Shown here: positions 47,617-61,611 of the stretch, piece after piece
How positions within the stretch are numbered: position 1 is the stretch's first letter
Layout of the letters: each line of letters begins with the position of its first letter
Assembly: GCF_029873635.1 (NCBI RefSeq)
Contig: NC_080417.1
Span: 29,597,682 to 29,661,681, forward strand
Source of the DNA: Malania oleifera
Lineage: Eukaryota > Streptophyta > Magnoliopsida > Santalales > Ximeniaceae
Length of the DNA: 64,000 bases
Direction of reading: 5' to 3'
Notes under the pieces: model-generated
The model's input: only the letters and a program-made list of their open reading frames with translations
Told to the model about the DNA's origin: nothing
Database searches by the model: none
Made by a program: the position numbers and the translations under genes

Positions 47617-49758
47617 TGCAGTGACCCAAAGAATTTATAATATTTAAATAATAAACGGAAGGGAGAAAAGGAAATAAAAAGGGGGGCACAGTAGGTCTTC
47701 GTCGACGAACGATTTGCATTCGTCGACGACGCAGCATATTGGACTCGTCGACGAGGGTGTAATTCATCGATGAGAAAATACCGAGAAAGGTTTTGGGTGA
47801 TTCTAAATTTCATCGATGAGGAGAGAGTTCGTCGATGAGTTGTCTTCATGACCTCTTCAACGAGGTGACGTGACTCGTCGACAAGGGCCTATGTATAAGT
47901 AGTTCTAAACGCCATTTTTTGGTGGATTTTGGCCGCATAAATCTCTTCTCTCTTTCCCTTCGGTTCCTCTCACTTCTCTCTAAGATCTCAGGCCGATTTT
48001 CTGCCGGTTCGATGATCTAAAGACACCACGGCGCTCTTGGAAAAGTTCTTTGCAAATTTGCTGGAGCAGATCGTTGGTGGGACGAGTTTGGAATTCATCC
48101 TAGATTCAGGGTAAGGCTTTCTACTCAGTATTTGGCTATTTGACAGTTATAGAAAGCGTAATACGCGTAGAAATACTGAAGTTTAGTTTTGGGGAATGTA
48201 GTTTTCAGGGTGTTGATCGGGGAACCCTGCGAATGTAGGACTGTTTTCTTAAGGGGCTTTTTCAGGAATCGGGTAAGGGAATAAACTAAGCTAGTTATTT
48301 TATGAAAATGTATATATATTATTATAGCATCTTATTTCAGGAAAATAAATATATTTATATATGCTTTACGTTTGGGAAATACTTCTGTAAGATGATATGT
48401 TTAAGTATGTATGAAACCTATTTTGTGTGGCATGAGTAGAATTTATAATGAAATACTGTTTTCTTGGAATATGATAAAGATAAAGCATTTTTATAATGAA
48501 AAATCGGTGTATGGGCCGAGAATTTTATATGATTTGCCGGCATACGGGCCAAGATATAAATATGATTTGCTGATATATGGGCCCAGCTATGGATATGATT
48601 TGTTGGCGTACGGGCCAAACTATAGATATGACTTTTTGGCATACAGGCCGAGCTATGGATATGTTTGCCGGCATACAGGCCGAGCTATGGATATGTTTGC
48701 CAATGTACGGGCCGAGCTATAGTAAAATATGAAATACCGGTTTACGAGTTGATGATTTTCATGATATATGTATAAATTCAAAATGATATGATGATATTGA
48801 TTTAGAAATTATAGTATGAAATATACATGTATCATAATTTGATTATATGCTATATGTTATCAGAACCTAGTTGGCTTGATTTAGGCTAGCACTTGCACGG
48901 TACCAATGCTATGTGTTCATGATTCATCAAAATATTTGTGTTAACGCTGCTGTACAGAGTGGCGTGGGGTTGGATGGTCGATGTGGTTTTAAAAAGTGTG
49001 AGGACCCCTGGTGTACAGACCAGGTCTGGCAGACCCATCGAATTTACAGACTGTACTTTTGGTTTGGCATTGGTCGGCCAACCATTGTCAGGTCTCGCCT
49101 TCGGGTCACACAGCCTAGTAATATGGGGGTAATACATGACAATAGTCAGCTAACCTACTGGGGTTGTTTTCGTATTATATTATAAGAGATGATCAATTAT
49201 GTTTATGAAAATCCTTTATGTTCTGCTTTTGAATGAGTATATATGTTTTCTCAGATATGATACATACAGTTTTACTGGTTATGGTTATGTATATGATTAT
49301 ATGTATAACACATAAATGCTCATGTTGCCACGCACTAGTATTAGTTTATTTTCCCTTTCTAAGAGGTGTCTCCCCCCAAATTTTCATAAACATTTCATTA
49401 GCCCCAGATAGGAGAGTGGATAAAGCTTCGTTGAGATAGTTACGACTGGTTTGCCCTCTCTGAAGGGTATGTATGTTGTGATAGGGTCGGATGGATTTTA
49501 TGGGAAGTGACCCTAGGACTCTTTTGGGTGGTTTATGTATGTAAATACAATGGTTATAGTAACTCTAGTATTGTGATGGATGGTTTTGTGTTTATGTTAT
49601 TATGATTGTATGTTTTCTACTGCTTAGGCTTCCATTATGTGTTTCTGATGTATCCCTGGTACCCACGGGTCCAGGTGGATTATGATCTGCTGGATTTATT
49701 ATATGAGTTTAACTGTATTATGAAAAATATATATATGGAAATTAAAAAAGTCGTTACA
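47617..49758 (+). repeat. Element A 3' LTR
   Basis: 2.14 kb, TGCAGTGACCC to AAGTCGTTACA, after the polypurine tract AAGGAGGGGAGAA (47604-47616). Motif field 47698-47885 has at least three exact TCGTCGACGA words upstream of GTATAAGTAG (near 47893). Minisatellite about 48500-48722, seven units. Confidence 0.9.
47698..47885 (+). promoter_or_regulatory. TCGTCGACGA motif field, A 3' LTR
   Basis: The best preserved field: CTTCGTCGACGAACG, ATTCGTCGACGACG, CTCGTCGACGAGGG and several decayed forms, ending just before the TATA-like TATAAGTAG. Confidence 0.6.
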
Positions 49759-49763
49759 ACTAC
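49759..49763. repeat. Target-site duplication of element A, right
   Basis: ACTAC, equal to 33755-33759. Element C RT sequence resumes in the right place. Confidence 0.85.
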
Positions 49764-51305
49764 CGTCTCAATCTTACTAGGATCCACAGATATACCATCT
49801 CCTGAAATGACATGCCCCAAAAACACAACCTTTTCAAGCCAGAATTTACATTTACTGAACTTAGCATACAACTTCTTTTCCCTGAGAGTCTATAAAACTT
49901 GCCGCAAATGCATCTTATGCTCCTCATAGCTCCTCGAATAGACCATTACATCATCAATAAAAACAACAACAAACTGGTCCAAGTATTGGTGGAAAACTCT
50001 ATTCATTAGATTCATAAATACCGCAGGAGCATTCATCAGGCCAAACAGCATAACGAGAAATTCATAATGTCTGTATTTGGTCCTAAAGGTTGTCTTTGAT
50101 ACATCCTCTGCTTTCACTTTCACCTGATGATAGCCTAAACTGAGGTGAATCTTAGAATACACCAGTGTACCCTAGAGCTGGTCAAATAAATCATCTATAA
50201 GGGATAAAGGATACTTGTTCTTGACTGTCACCTTATTAATTTCCCTATAATCTACACACATCCTCATAGACCCATCTTTTTTCTTCACAAATAATACTGG
50301 AGCTCCCCACGGAGATACACTAGATCATATAAATCCCTTTTCAAGCAAATCTTGCAACTAATTCTTCAATTCTGCCAACTCTACTGGCGTCATTCGGTAA
50401 GGTACTTTAGAAATCGGCGCTGTCTCTAGAAGCGGATCAATAGAAAAATACACCTCATGATCAGGTGGCAAACCTGGTAACTCATCTTGGAAAAACATTC
50501 GTAAATTCCTTTACTACTGGCGTACTAATTAGTTTCAATTCATTCCCTGACATTTCCTTCATAAAGGCAACGAATCCCTAACAACCATTCAGCAGTAGTC
50601 TCCTTGCCTAAATAGATGAAACTATCTGAGGTAGAGATTGCACTCATGACACTATGAATCTGAATTCTGGTCTTCGTGGAGGTCTGAATATCACTTCTCT
50701 CGAATGGCAATCTATACTAGCAAAGTTAGCTGTTAGCCAATCCATGCCGAATATGACATCAAACCCATACATGTCCATCACTATCAAATCAACAGATAAA
50801 ATTCTCCCGTGGATATCAACTGGACAACCCTAAAGCACCCTACTACTCCTCACTGCTGACCCGGTCCATGTAGATACCAACAATTCAGTGTCTAACAACT
50901 ATGTTTTTGCCCCACATAGTCTAGTGCACTCCAGTGACACAAATGAGTGTATGGATCCTGAATCAAATAATACAATAACTTTAAAGGAAAACATGCTAAC
51001 CATACCTGTCACCACGTCGTCGGCCGTCTTAGCATCACCCGGCATCAAAACAAAAACTCTAGTTGGAGCCATATTTCTCTGCTGGCCCCCATGTGGTGCA
51101 TGGTAGCCTCCCTGGTACAATCTAGGAATAGGAGCGATATCTTGTGGTAAAGGGCAGTCTTGCACCAAATATCAATGTCTACCGCAACAATAGCCGATAA
51201 CTCGTCCCACTCAACACTCTCCTTAGTGTCTCCTCCCACAAGTCTGACAGACAGTAGGATTCTGCACTATATGAACCTCATGATCCCTAGCTTCCTGTCT
51301 CTGCC
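49764..51305 (-). mobile_element. Element C: RT, protease and zinc knuckle
   Basis: RT about 49764-50420 ([36 protein letters not shown]). Protease about 50690-51000 (LFDSGSIHSFVS). Zinc-knuckle and Pro/Gly-rich linker about 51030-51290 (MVQDCPLPQ). Fossil. Confidence 0.8.
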
Positions 51306-51310
51306 CTCTA

Positions 51311-53881
51311 TGTAATGCCCCGAACCCTTAAACCCGGGTCCGATGCATTATACCCGATAAAATCCCTAATAAATCATATTCCATAATATACGCAGCGGAA
51401 AACATGATTATAATCTCCATATAACATAATACCAAAGTTTACTAATTCTAACTACCAACCATAATAAATTAATCATCCACCAGTATTCAAATATATACAT
51501 TTCTCTAAAACATTATCCACTAATATCAGTATGTTTTACAACTATCCTTTCATAACTGAGTTAAAGCATAAAGATATAAAACATAAAATATACATATCAG
51601 AATTAACATAAAAATATACCATTTTTCTTAAATCTTCCAAAAAATGTTATAAAATCTTGAGCTCTCAAAGCTCGATCCTGAGAAATCCTGAAAAAAAATG
51701 AATTCATATTCGGGTGAGACACATCTCAGTAAGGGAAGAAACCATATATTAAACTCAGTGTGTGGCCATCATGAGATTATACATATCATTTTATAATATT
51801 TGCAAATCATTAACATAATACTGAAAGTCATTTTCTGATCCTAAATAAACACATGCAAATGTTTAACCCACGAGATTACCTCAGGATAAAGGTGATTACC
51901 CGCCCATACAAGTAGCACCCTTTTGCTCTGATACATTTAGCAACCCGAAGGTCACAATTTAAGCATACCAGGGCACTCACCTTACTCAGTAAGCCCTCAA
52001 GTGTTAGATTGATCTCGTACCCACGCATTCAATAATAGTTTACCTGCAAAGGCCCTAAGGATTGGGAATTCTACCCGCCCATACAAGTAGGTTCCCTCTG
52101 CCCTAGTGCGTTATGTAGCTACTGCCACATCTGAAGCTACTAGTGCACTCGCTTTACTCAGCAAGCCCTCGGGTGAAAGGTACACCTCGCCCAATCGTAA
52201 CATGTTCTACGTACATACATACTTCTATTATCATAATACATCATTCTATTCTGTTATTATACATTCATGCACATTCATTCCCGTTCATAACTTAACTTTA
52301 CATTTCGTTTCACTTTAAGTGGCTCTTTCCCATTTACATCATTTACATTTGTCATTTCATTTCATTGCCATTTCATCGTCATTTCATTGCATAACATTTC
52401 ATTTCATTACTTCGTACTACAGCTGGTCTTTAGCCATCATCAGTTAGTCTACGTAGAAACATGCTAAATCTGCTAACACAGCTCCTTTTAGCTGTTATCA
52501 GTTTACACAGAAGTGTGCTAGATCTGCTAACATGGCTCTCTTTCAGCTATCTTACATTTACATGATTGCATTAACATACACAGGCAACATTGTCCATATC
52601 ATATTTTATTTTCATTACTTTACTTACTTAGCCTACATCTCATACATTTAATATATATTTGCACAGAATCTCATGCCACACAATTTAACAATAAAATTCA
52701 TATATTACCTGTAAAATAAGCCAACCAACATTTAACATTTATATACTGAAAATACCTTTCATTTCTTACTTAATTATCTTGAAAATATTTCCTACTTTTA
52801 TCAGTTCATTTTTGCATATACATATCTAATAAACCGCCCTAAACTCGAAAAAATATAATTTAAACAGTTGGCGTTTTACCCATACTGAAACATATACACG
52901 TACATATAACACAATTTATTTTTCCATTAAATTCATAAAAATTATGATTTAATATATATTTTTCCCCTTACCTGGTTTCTTGAACTACGCTAACAGGGAC
53001 TCTGAAAAATACCTGCGGCGCTCACCCGGACCCTGAATCAAAAATTCCTAACTCCAATAAATTATTCCTGAATAAAATATTATTTAAATATTTCCTAGGG
53101 CTATAATTCCTAAATAAATAAATATACCCTTAAATTTAGCCAAATTGCCAAATTTCCCAAATCCCACTCTCGCTTTGGAGTAGGGCTTAGAAATCCCCAA
53201 TTGAAAAATTACCTATATTAAAATGACGACAACGACGATTAGGACCCCGTGGTAGTGCCTGATCGTCGATTCAACAGCAAATTTAACTAGAAATTGAGAA
53301 ATTGGGAAAAATTTACCTTTCCCTAGGAGCAGTACTTAAGTAGTTCCTACGACAAATCCGCTCCAGTAGAAATGTCGGTGGCGGAGTTAGGAACCCAACG
53401 GCACCTTCCTTTTTCCGATCGGTTGAATATTCATCGAGAAATGAGAGGAGAGAGAGAGAGAGACGGAGACAGAGACGAAGACGGAGAGTGGAAGAAGAAG
53501 AAAGTACAGAGAGACTGAGAAAGAGCGAAGCTGAGAGATGCAGTTGATGGAATTGGATTTCAAATTGAAATCCAATCCATCTTATTACCTTTAATATATA
53601 TTATTATATTATTAAATCTTATATATATATATATACTTTAACTTATATAAATATATTATAATAAACTAATATATATATATATATATATATATCTTTATTT
53701 CAATTTTTTTTTACTATTCTTTTATTTATTTAATTAATTTAATAATATTTAATTAATTCATTAATTAATTGATAATTACTCATTTTGTTTTCATACTATT
53801 TTATTTATTTATTTATTTAATACATTAATTTAATAGTGTTTAACCACTTAATTAATTAATTTTTTTTTTCGGGTTATTACA
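51311..53881 (-). mobile_element. Chromovirus-type solo LTR D, with exact target duplication
   Basis: 2.57-kb LTR bounded by TGTAATGCCCCG and GGGTTATTACA, flanked by CTCTA at 51306-51310 and 53882-53886. Orientation is minus, judged from the segment near 51700-51780, whose complement carries the family's CCACACACTGAG and CTTACTGAGA words in the same order as A's LTR. No coding part, so a solo LTR. The AT-rich left part of U3 (53600-53880 on this strand) holds TA runs. Confidence 0.85.
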
Positions 53882-53941
53882 CTCTACCATAGTTTCCTCT
53901 CCTCCACTGACCCTGTTTATGACCCTGCTGGTAGCCTGAAG

Positions 53942-55951
53942 TGTAACAACCGCGACCCGCCACATGGGTCTGGAGTGCTACTTTATTGATGTTAGTGTAC
54001 TTGATACCTTATTCATCAAATATAAAACATACATACGCAGCGAAAATAAAATATAAAATCCTCGAACTACATTACCAAAGTTCTAACTATCTTTATACAC
54101 GAATATATCCATTTTCACATAATTACATCCTATAAATTAAATAAAAATAAAATATCTATCTACACACTACCCACATAAAATTTATGCCACTAGCCCGGTT
54201 CCTCTAGCCTGCTAAACCTGATCTCTAGGATTCCCTGAAAATACAGTTTGTAAAGTAGGGGTGAGGCACAGTTCAGTAAGAGAAAGACTAAGTTAATGTC
54301 AATGTGTGGCCAGCATGCATTTAGTGTACAGAAAATAACCTGTTCACTAAATAGATAAACACATTTATGAAGACATTCTTATTTTACACTCACACACACA
54401 ATTAGCCGAAGATATGGAGATTACCCACCCATACAAGTAACTTTCCTCTGTTTTAGTACCATTACTACTACTAGGGCACTCACCTTTCTTAGTAAGCCCT
54501 TGAAATTATCTTATTAATTAACCGTATTCACATAAATTAACAGATATGCATATAAGACACTCCCTGTGACAAACATGTCATTTACTTTCCCATGGCACAG
54601 GTTATGCCGCCCGAAGGCTGGACTAAGCCTGGGTGATTAGTACAAACAAAGTCAAAAATAACATCTTCTGTAAACACATCTACAAGCATCCACAGCAAAG
54701 TTGCAGGTCTAACGCCCTTGCTTCAACCTCACGCAGGCAGTCGGCTGGACCCCCTACACTTCTATCGAGATAGTATAGGTGCACGTGGTCTAACTAGCAA
54801 CGGTATCGAGCTCACAACACACTGGTCCCTAGGGTTCCTAAAGCATATCATGCAATTTAAATAATAGAAATCACCATTTAAAATATCAATTCACATATAT
54901 TTCCTATTATTCCAAAAACCTGGCCCCCAAGCACAAAATACAATCCGGCATAAAGTCATCAATTAAAACTCAGCCCTCGGCCGTCAAATAATAATCCTGG
55001 CCCTTGGTCAATCAAACAATACCCGACCGCCTACCGTTAATTCAAACTCCTGCATTTCATAAACAGTTCTAGTATTTTCACAAGCATTTCTAGTATTTCT
55101 CGAACAATTCAGTATTTCAAAATCCTAAATTCAGATATATAACAATCCATACAAATTAAATCATCTGCCACAATTTTCCACATTTTAACATATCCATATA
55201 AACAAACAAGCTTTCCACCGTTCATTTTATTCAAAAATACCAGACCATATATCCTATGTTTGTAAAATCCATTTCGAACGGTTGGTTTTCAAAATAGCTT
55301 TTAAATTCCCAAATGAATAAATAATAAATAAACAAATTTATATAAACATAATAATTTAATTGATTCAAATTTCATAAAATTACTGACTTAACTTAATCCC
55401 CTTACCTGATTCCTGAAAAAACCCGATAACACCCCCGCCTACGCCCCAGGTGTTCAAAAACCACTGAACCCTGAAATTCAAATTTCACCATATTATTCGT
55501 CATAATTCCTAGAGTAACTTTCTCTAAAATTTCCCTAAGTTTTGAATACCCTAAATAGCCTAATAAAAGCCTAAATTATCAAACTTACGCCCAATTTAGG
55601 ATTGGTACCCCGAAGCTCCAATTAGATTGTAGAGAATCTCCCCACGAGTCTCCTGACAATTTTCGTTCCTTAATGGGACTTATAGTTTAAGAGAAATTAA
55701 GGTAAGTTTGAAATTTGGCCTTACCCCAGGAGATATGCCTACGCTGCTCCCACGATAGGTCTGCTCCAGTAGAAATGTCAATGGCAGGGAGTAGAGTCCA
55801 ATGACATTTTCGGATTTTTGATTGGCCGAATAACAGAGATGAGATGGAGGAGAGGGGGAGAGAGGAGACGAGGGACACGTTGAGCTATCTGTGCAGAATG
55901 AAAATGAAGAAGAAGATGTTTCCTGAAGGATTATCCTTGAGGAAACCTTAG

Positions 55952-56009
<58 letters not shown>

Positions 56010-56158
56010 TATATTATATTATTTAATTAATAATATTAATTAATTAATTAATATATTTTAAAAAAAATATTTTTATTTCAATTTTATTTTAATTTTTTTA
56101 ATAATAATGAATTTTTTATTTTTTATTTTTTTGTATTATTATTTTTAGGATCACTACA
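53942..56158 (-). repeat. Element E 3' LTR
   Basis: 2.22 kb, on this strand TGTAACAACCGCG to GGATCACTACA. Contains a long (TA)n run at 55954-56004. Confidence 0.85.
55954..56004. repeat. (TA)n microsatellite in E 3' LTR
   Basis: About 50 bp of TA; the partner in the other LTR (61400-61431) is shorter. Confidence 0.95.
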
Positions 56159-56477
56159 TTCTCTCCTCCTTACAAAAATTTCATCCTCGAAATTTGTTAA
56201 CTATTACCAATTATCTCCTTAATTTACAATCTCTGTCTACAGAAGAGTCGGTAGCCACCCACATAGTGGCCCCGTCCCATGTTTATTAACTACCCTCACT
56301 TTTGGCGAAGGAATACCGTGGTTACAATACTGCCTTTGGGAAATTACAATAACCATAACAAATTTTCCCAAAGACTATCTATAATTGAAGCTATACAAAA
56401 CTAACCATACAACCTACTCTAATCCCTCTATATACAACCATACCATTACCTGTTTGGCACTAGCCCTCGCTGAACAG

Positions 56478-59400
56478 CTACGGGTACTTCTGGTGTATTT
56501 TCGTTTCTAACTCCCTAGAAGTCTCCTCAACTACATGATTTTTCCATAGCACCTTCACTAACGGTATATCCTTGGTACATAGTTCCTGTATTTTTCGATC
56601 CAGAATTTGAACTGGTAGCTCCTCGTATACTAAAGTATCCCTAATCTTCAAAGACTTACAACTGATCATATGTGAGGGGTCTGGAACATACCCCCTCAAC
56701 ATGGACACATGGAACACGTCGTGTATCCTGGACATTGTTGGGGGTAGTGCTATCCTGTACACCGCTGAACCAATCCTCTCCAGAATCTCGAACGGCCCAA
56801 TGTATCTAGGGCTCAGCTTGCCCTTGTTTCCATACCTCATCACTCCCTTCATCGGAGCAATCCTCAATAATATCATATCACCTACTACGAATTCTAGCCC
56901 CCGTCGGTGAGTATCCGCATAACTCTTCTGCCAACTCTGAACTGCTTTAATCCTTTCCTTAATAGGTTCAACCTTTGTAGAGGCTTGCTGAACAAGTTCT
57001 GGTCCCAAAATCTACCGCTCGCCTACTTCATCCTAGTACAATGGAGATGGGCACCAGCGACCATACAAAGCCTCATATGGTGCCATTCCAATGCTAGTCT
57101 GGTGACTGTTATTCTATGCAAACTCAACCAACAGTAGATATCGGATCCAACTACCCTCAAAATCTAACACACATGCCCGTAGCATATCCTCAAGAATCTG
57201 AATGGTCCATTTAGATTGTCCATCCGTCTGAGGGTGAAATGCAGTGCTAAAAGTGAGTTGAGAACCCAACGCTCCCTGCAAACTCTTCCAGAAACGAGAA
57301 GTGAACCGTAGATCCCGATCTGAAATGATGGACACAGGCACGCCATGTATTTTGACTGTCTCCTGAACATAGAGTTCTGCTAGCTTATCCATGGAATAAC
57401 TGGTTCTAACCGGAATGAAATGGGTAATCTTCGTCAATCTATCAATCGCTACCCATATGGCATTCTGCCCATCCAACGCTGAAGGCAATCCCGATACAAA
57501 GTGCATTGAGATGTGCTCCCACTTCCACAAAGGGATGTCCAATGGTTGAAGTGGTTCGGCTGGCCTCTGGTATTCTGCCTACACCTGCTGACACATCAAG
57601 CACTAAGCCACAAATTTAGAAATTTTCCTTTTCATGTTACTCCACCAAAACGATTCTCGTAAGTCTCTATACATCTTCGTGCTACCCGTGTGAACAGTAT
57701 AGAGAGAGCGGTGAGCTTCCCCCAAAATCGTCCTCTTTATCTCTGCATCATCTGGCACACACAATTGAGTGTGAAATCTGAGAACTCCATCCTTAGCAAC
57801 ATTAAAGTCTATGTGCTGCTCATCCTATATCTTTTCTACTATCTCCATCAACTTTGCATCTTTCAACTGAGCTGTTCTGATTCTCTCTCGTAAAGTTGAT
57901 TGAACCACCCAACTAGAAATGAATGCCTGATGATTCCCTTCTACCAATTCTACACCCAACCTCTCCAGGTCCATCACTATATGGTGAGAAGTCATAACTG
58001 CTGAGGCTGACGAACTCCCAGATTTTTGGCTCAATGCATCAACTACCACGTTTACCTTTCCTGAGTGATAGCTAAGTGCAGTCATAATCCTTTATCAACT
58101 CAAGTCATCGACACTGACTCATATTCAACTCCTTTTGGGTGAAGAAGTACTTGAGACTCTTATGGTCAATAAAGATCTCGCACCTTACACCATAAAGGTA
58201 GTATCGCCAGATTTTCAACTCAAACACAACTACTGCCAACTCCAAGTCATGCATAGGATAGTTCTTTTCGTACTTTTTTAACTAGCGAGACGCATACACA
58301 ATGACTTTCCCATGCTGCATTAGAATACAACCAAGTCCCTTCTGTGATGTGTCATTATAAATTACAAATCCACCCTCACCTAATGGAAGGGTTAACACTA
58401 GGGCAATGACTAGACGCTACTTCAACTCTTGGAAGCTCTGCTCACATTAGTCGATCTAGTCAAACTTCACATTCTTCCTTGTGAGTCGTGTCAAAGACCT
58501 TGATAATCTGGAGAACCCCTCAACAAATCAGCTGTAGTATCCGGCAAGACCTAGAAAACTTCTGATTTCCTACACGTTCTTCAACTTTGCCCAGTCAACT
58601 ACAGCCTCCATTTTGCTCGGATCCACTGAAATCCCTTCCTTGGATACCACATGACCCAAAAATGTAACCTGCTCTGGCCAAAATTCACATTTCTTAAGTT
58701 TAGCAAATAACTTCTTTTCCCTGAGCACCTGAAGTACTAGTCTCAGATGAGATTCATGCTCCTTAGGGCTCCTCGAATAGATCAAAATATCATCTATGAA
58801 AACAATAACAAATTGGTCTAAGTACTCATGGAATACCCTGTTCATTAGATCCATAAATACCGCTGGAGCATTCGTCAACCCGAACGGCATAACCAAGAAC
58901 TCGTAATGGTCGTACCAAGTCCGAAAAGCAGTCTTCGATACATCATCTGATCTAACCTTCACCTCATGATATTCAGATCGTAGATCGATTTTAGAAAAAA
59001 TCTGCGTACCCTAAAGCTGATCAAACAGATCATCAATTTAGGGTAATGGATACTTGTTCTTCACCGTTACCATATTAATCTCTCGGTAGTCGATGCACAT
59101 CCTCATCGACCCATCCTTTTTCTTCAAAAACAACACCGGTGCACCCCAAGGCGATACACTCAGTATGATAAACCCCCTATCTAGAAGCTCATGTAGTTGC
59201 TCCTTTAACTCCTTTAATTCAGATGGAGTCATTCTATATGGGGCTTTGGAGATTGGTGCTATCCCTGGGATTAGATCAATTGCAAATTCCACCTCCCGAT
59301 CAGGAAGCAACCCGGTAAATCCTCTGAAAAAACATGAGAGAACTCCCTTATCATTGGGATATCTTCCAACTTGAGTTCCTCCTTCGGCGCTTCCTTCACC

Positions 59401-59860
59401 ACTGCAAGGTAACCCTAGCATCCCCCCAAAAGTAACCTCTTCACCTGAATAGCAGAAAGGATCCATGGTGCTGAATGCACACACGACCCAAAAAAATACA
59501 AACTCCTGCTTCCTTGGAGGTCTGAATACCACCTCCTTCCTGTGACGGTCAATGCTTGCGTAGCTAGATGCTAGCCAGTCCATGCCCAGAATAATGTCAA
59601 AACCATACATATCAAAGACTATCAAACTAGTAGGCAGCACTCTCCTCTTAATCTCTACTGGATAATCCCTGATCACCCTACTACATATTAACACTGACCC
59701 TATTAGTGTGCCCACTACTAACTCAGTCTCTAATAGTTGAGCCTCTAACCCATATTGTTTAACAAATCCCCGAGATATAAACGAGTGGGTTACACCTGAA
59801 TCAAATAATACAATGACACTATCTGATAGTATGTAAATAGGATATAACTCGACTTAGAAA
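56478..59860 (-). mobile_element. Element E protease, RT, RNase H, integrase
   Basis: Protease about 59550-59830 ([18 protein letters not shown]). RT about 58562-59300 ([39 protein letters not shown]). RNase H about 57990-58400. Integrase about 56700-57660 ([34 protein letters not shown]). Chromodomain-type end about 56478-56600 (IPLVKVLWKNHVVEETS). Fossil. Confidence 0.85.
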
Positions 59861-60262
59861 TTTCACCCTTAACATAATTAATACAAATATGGAATACTGG
59901 AATTGATATAATATACGGGTTCTAATTTAATAATTCATATTCTAATTCTATCACACAACCATTGAGATAAAAATATCCATCCTAACATTAACTTCACACA
60001 CATACCCACTCATCCTAACATTCCATCCTAAATTTTCAGAGTTCAAGTCCCTCAACCTAGAAACGAAACCATCAATGGATTTACCATGGTTTTCTAGAAC
60101 TCGCGACTGATTCAGAAAATCACAAAAGTTCGTCAATAGATTTCTGCCTCCAAACTTCCAAACCAAAACTCATCTTAACCTACCCACTCTTATCCATATC
60201 ATATCTCAACCTATACTCTGGTAATTATCAATCCTCGAAGTCTGTAGAACCTAACAAACTTA
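59861..60262. other. Element E, between protease and primer site
   Basis: About 400 bp inside E in which I recognise no protein. The stretch near 60230-60262 resembles the family's leader next to the primer site. Confidence 0.5.
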
Positions 60263-60277
60263 GACTCTGATACCACC

Positions 60278-61398
60278 TGTAACAACCTCGACCCGTCACG
60301 TGGGCTCAGAGTGCTACTTTATTGACGTCAGTGTACCTAATACCTTATTCATCAGATATAAAACATACATACGCATCGAAAATAAAATATAAAATCCTCG
60401 AACTACATTACCAGAGTTCTAACTATCTTTATACAGGAATATATCCATTTTCACATAATTACATCCTATAAAACTAAACAAAAATAAAATATCTATCTAC
60501 ACACTACCTACATAAAATTTACACCACTAGCCCGGCTCCTCTAGCCTGCTAAACCCGATCTCTAGGATTCGCTGAAAAGACAGTTTGTAAAGTAGGGGTG
60601 AGGCACAACTCAGTAAGGGAAAGACAAAGTTAATGTCAGTGTGTGGCCAGCATGCATTTAGTGTACAGAAAATAACCAGTTCACTAAATAGATAAACACA
60701 TTTATGAAAACATTCTTATTTTACACTCACACACACAATTAGCTGAGGATAGGGAAGATTACCCGGCCATACAAGTAACTTCCCTCTGCTCTAGTACCAT
60801 CACTGCTACCAGGGCACTCACCTTTCTCAATAAGCCCTCGAAATTATCTTATTAATTAACCATATTCACATAAATTAACAAATATGCATATAAGACACTC
60901 CCTGTGACAAACACGCCATTTACTTTCCCATGGCACAGGTTGTGCAGCCCAAAGGCTGGACTAAGCCTGGGTGATCAACCCAAATAAAGTCAAAGTTGTA
61001 CATGGTCAAGCATCCACAACAAAGTTGCAGGTCAAACGCCCTTACTTCAACCTCACGAGGGCAATCGGCTGGACCCCTTAAACTTCGATCTAGACAGTGT
61101 GGGTGCACATGGTCTAACTAGCAATGGTACCGAGCTCACAATATACCGGTCGCTCCCACGACAGATCCTACGCTAGGAGATATGCCTACGCCGCTCCCAT
61201 GACAGATCCACTATAGTAGAAATGTCGGTGGCGGTGAGTAGAGTCCAATGATATTTTCGGATTTTTGATTGGCCAAATAACGGAGACAAGATGGAGGAGA
61301 GTGGGAGAGAGGAGACGAGGGACACGTTGAGCTATCTGTGCAGAATGAAAATGAAGAAGAAGATGTTTCTTGAAGGATTATCCTTCAAGAAACCTTAA

Positions 61399-61436
<38 letters not shown>

Positions 61437-61606
61437 TATTAGTATTATATTATATTATTGAATTAATAATATTAATTAATTAATTAATATTTTTTAAAAA
61501 ATTTAATTTTTATTTCAATTTAATTTTAATTTTTTTAATAATAATAATTTTAAAAAATTTTAATTAATTAATTATTTTATTTATTATTTTTTTTAGGATC
61601 ACTACA
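60278..61606 (-). repeat. Element E 5' LTR
   Basis: 1.33 kb, on this strand TGTAACAACCTCG to GGATCACTACA, next to the primer site and followed by TGAAG. Both ends match the 3' LTR. Confidence 0.85.
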
Positions 61607-61611
61607 TGAAG

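Larger units (their letters stand above)
33760..49758 (+). mobile_element. Chromovirus A (Tekay/Del-like), nested in C, itself holding B
   Basis: Plus-strand element with 5' LTR 33760-35862, primer site 35863-35878 (TTTGGTATCCGAGCC), gag about 36164-37190, an RT segment about 37196-37460, integrase with C-terminal chromodomain-type end 45972-47360, polypurine tract 47604-47616 and 3' LTR 47617-49758. Exact ACTAC duplication on both sides. Element B occupies 37464-45971. About 36 of 320 sampled LTR positions differ (about 11%), mostly CG-to-TG/CA type changes, so it is the oldest datable layer here. Broken. Confidence 0.85.
53942..61606 (-). mobile_element. Chromovirus E (Tekay/Del-like), nested in C
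   Basis: Minus-strand element with exact TGAAG duplications (53937-53941 and 61607-61611). 3' LTR 53942-56158, polypurine tract 56159-56171 (complement AAGGAGGAGAGAA), integrase, RNase H, RT and protease reading right to left, primer site about 60263-60277 (complement GGTGGTATCAGAGTC), 5' LTR 60278-61606. The LTRs differ at roughly 8% of sampled positions. I recognise no gag between the primer site and protease. Broken. Confidence 0.85.

Noticed and set aside
51311-53881. A host gene in the 2.5-kb stretch between C fragments
   Set aside because: No coding signal; both ends and the CTCTA duplication show a solo LTR.
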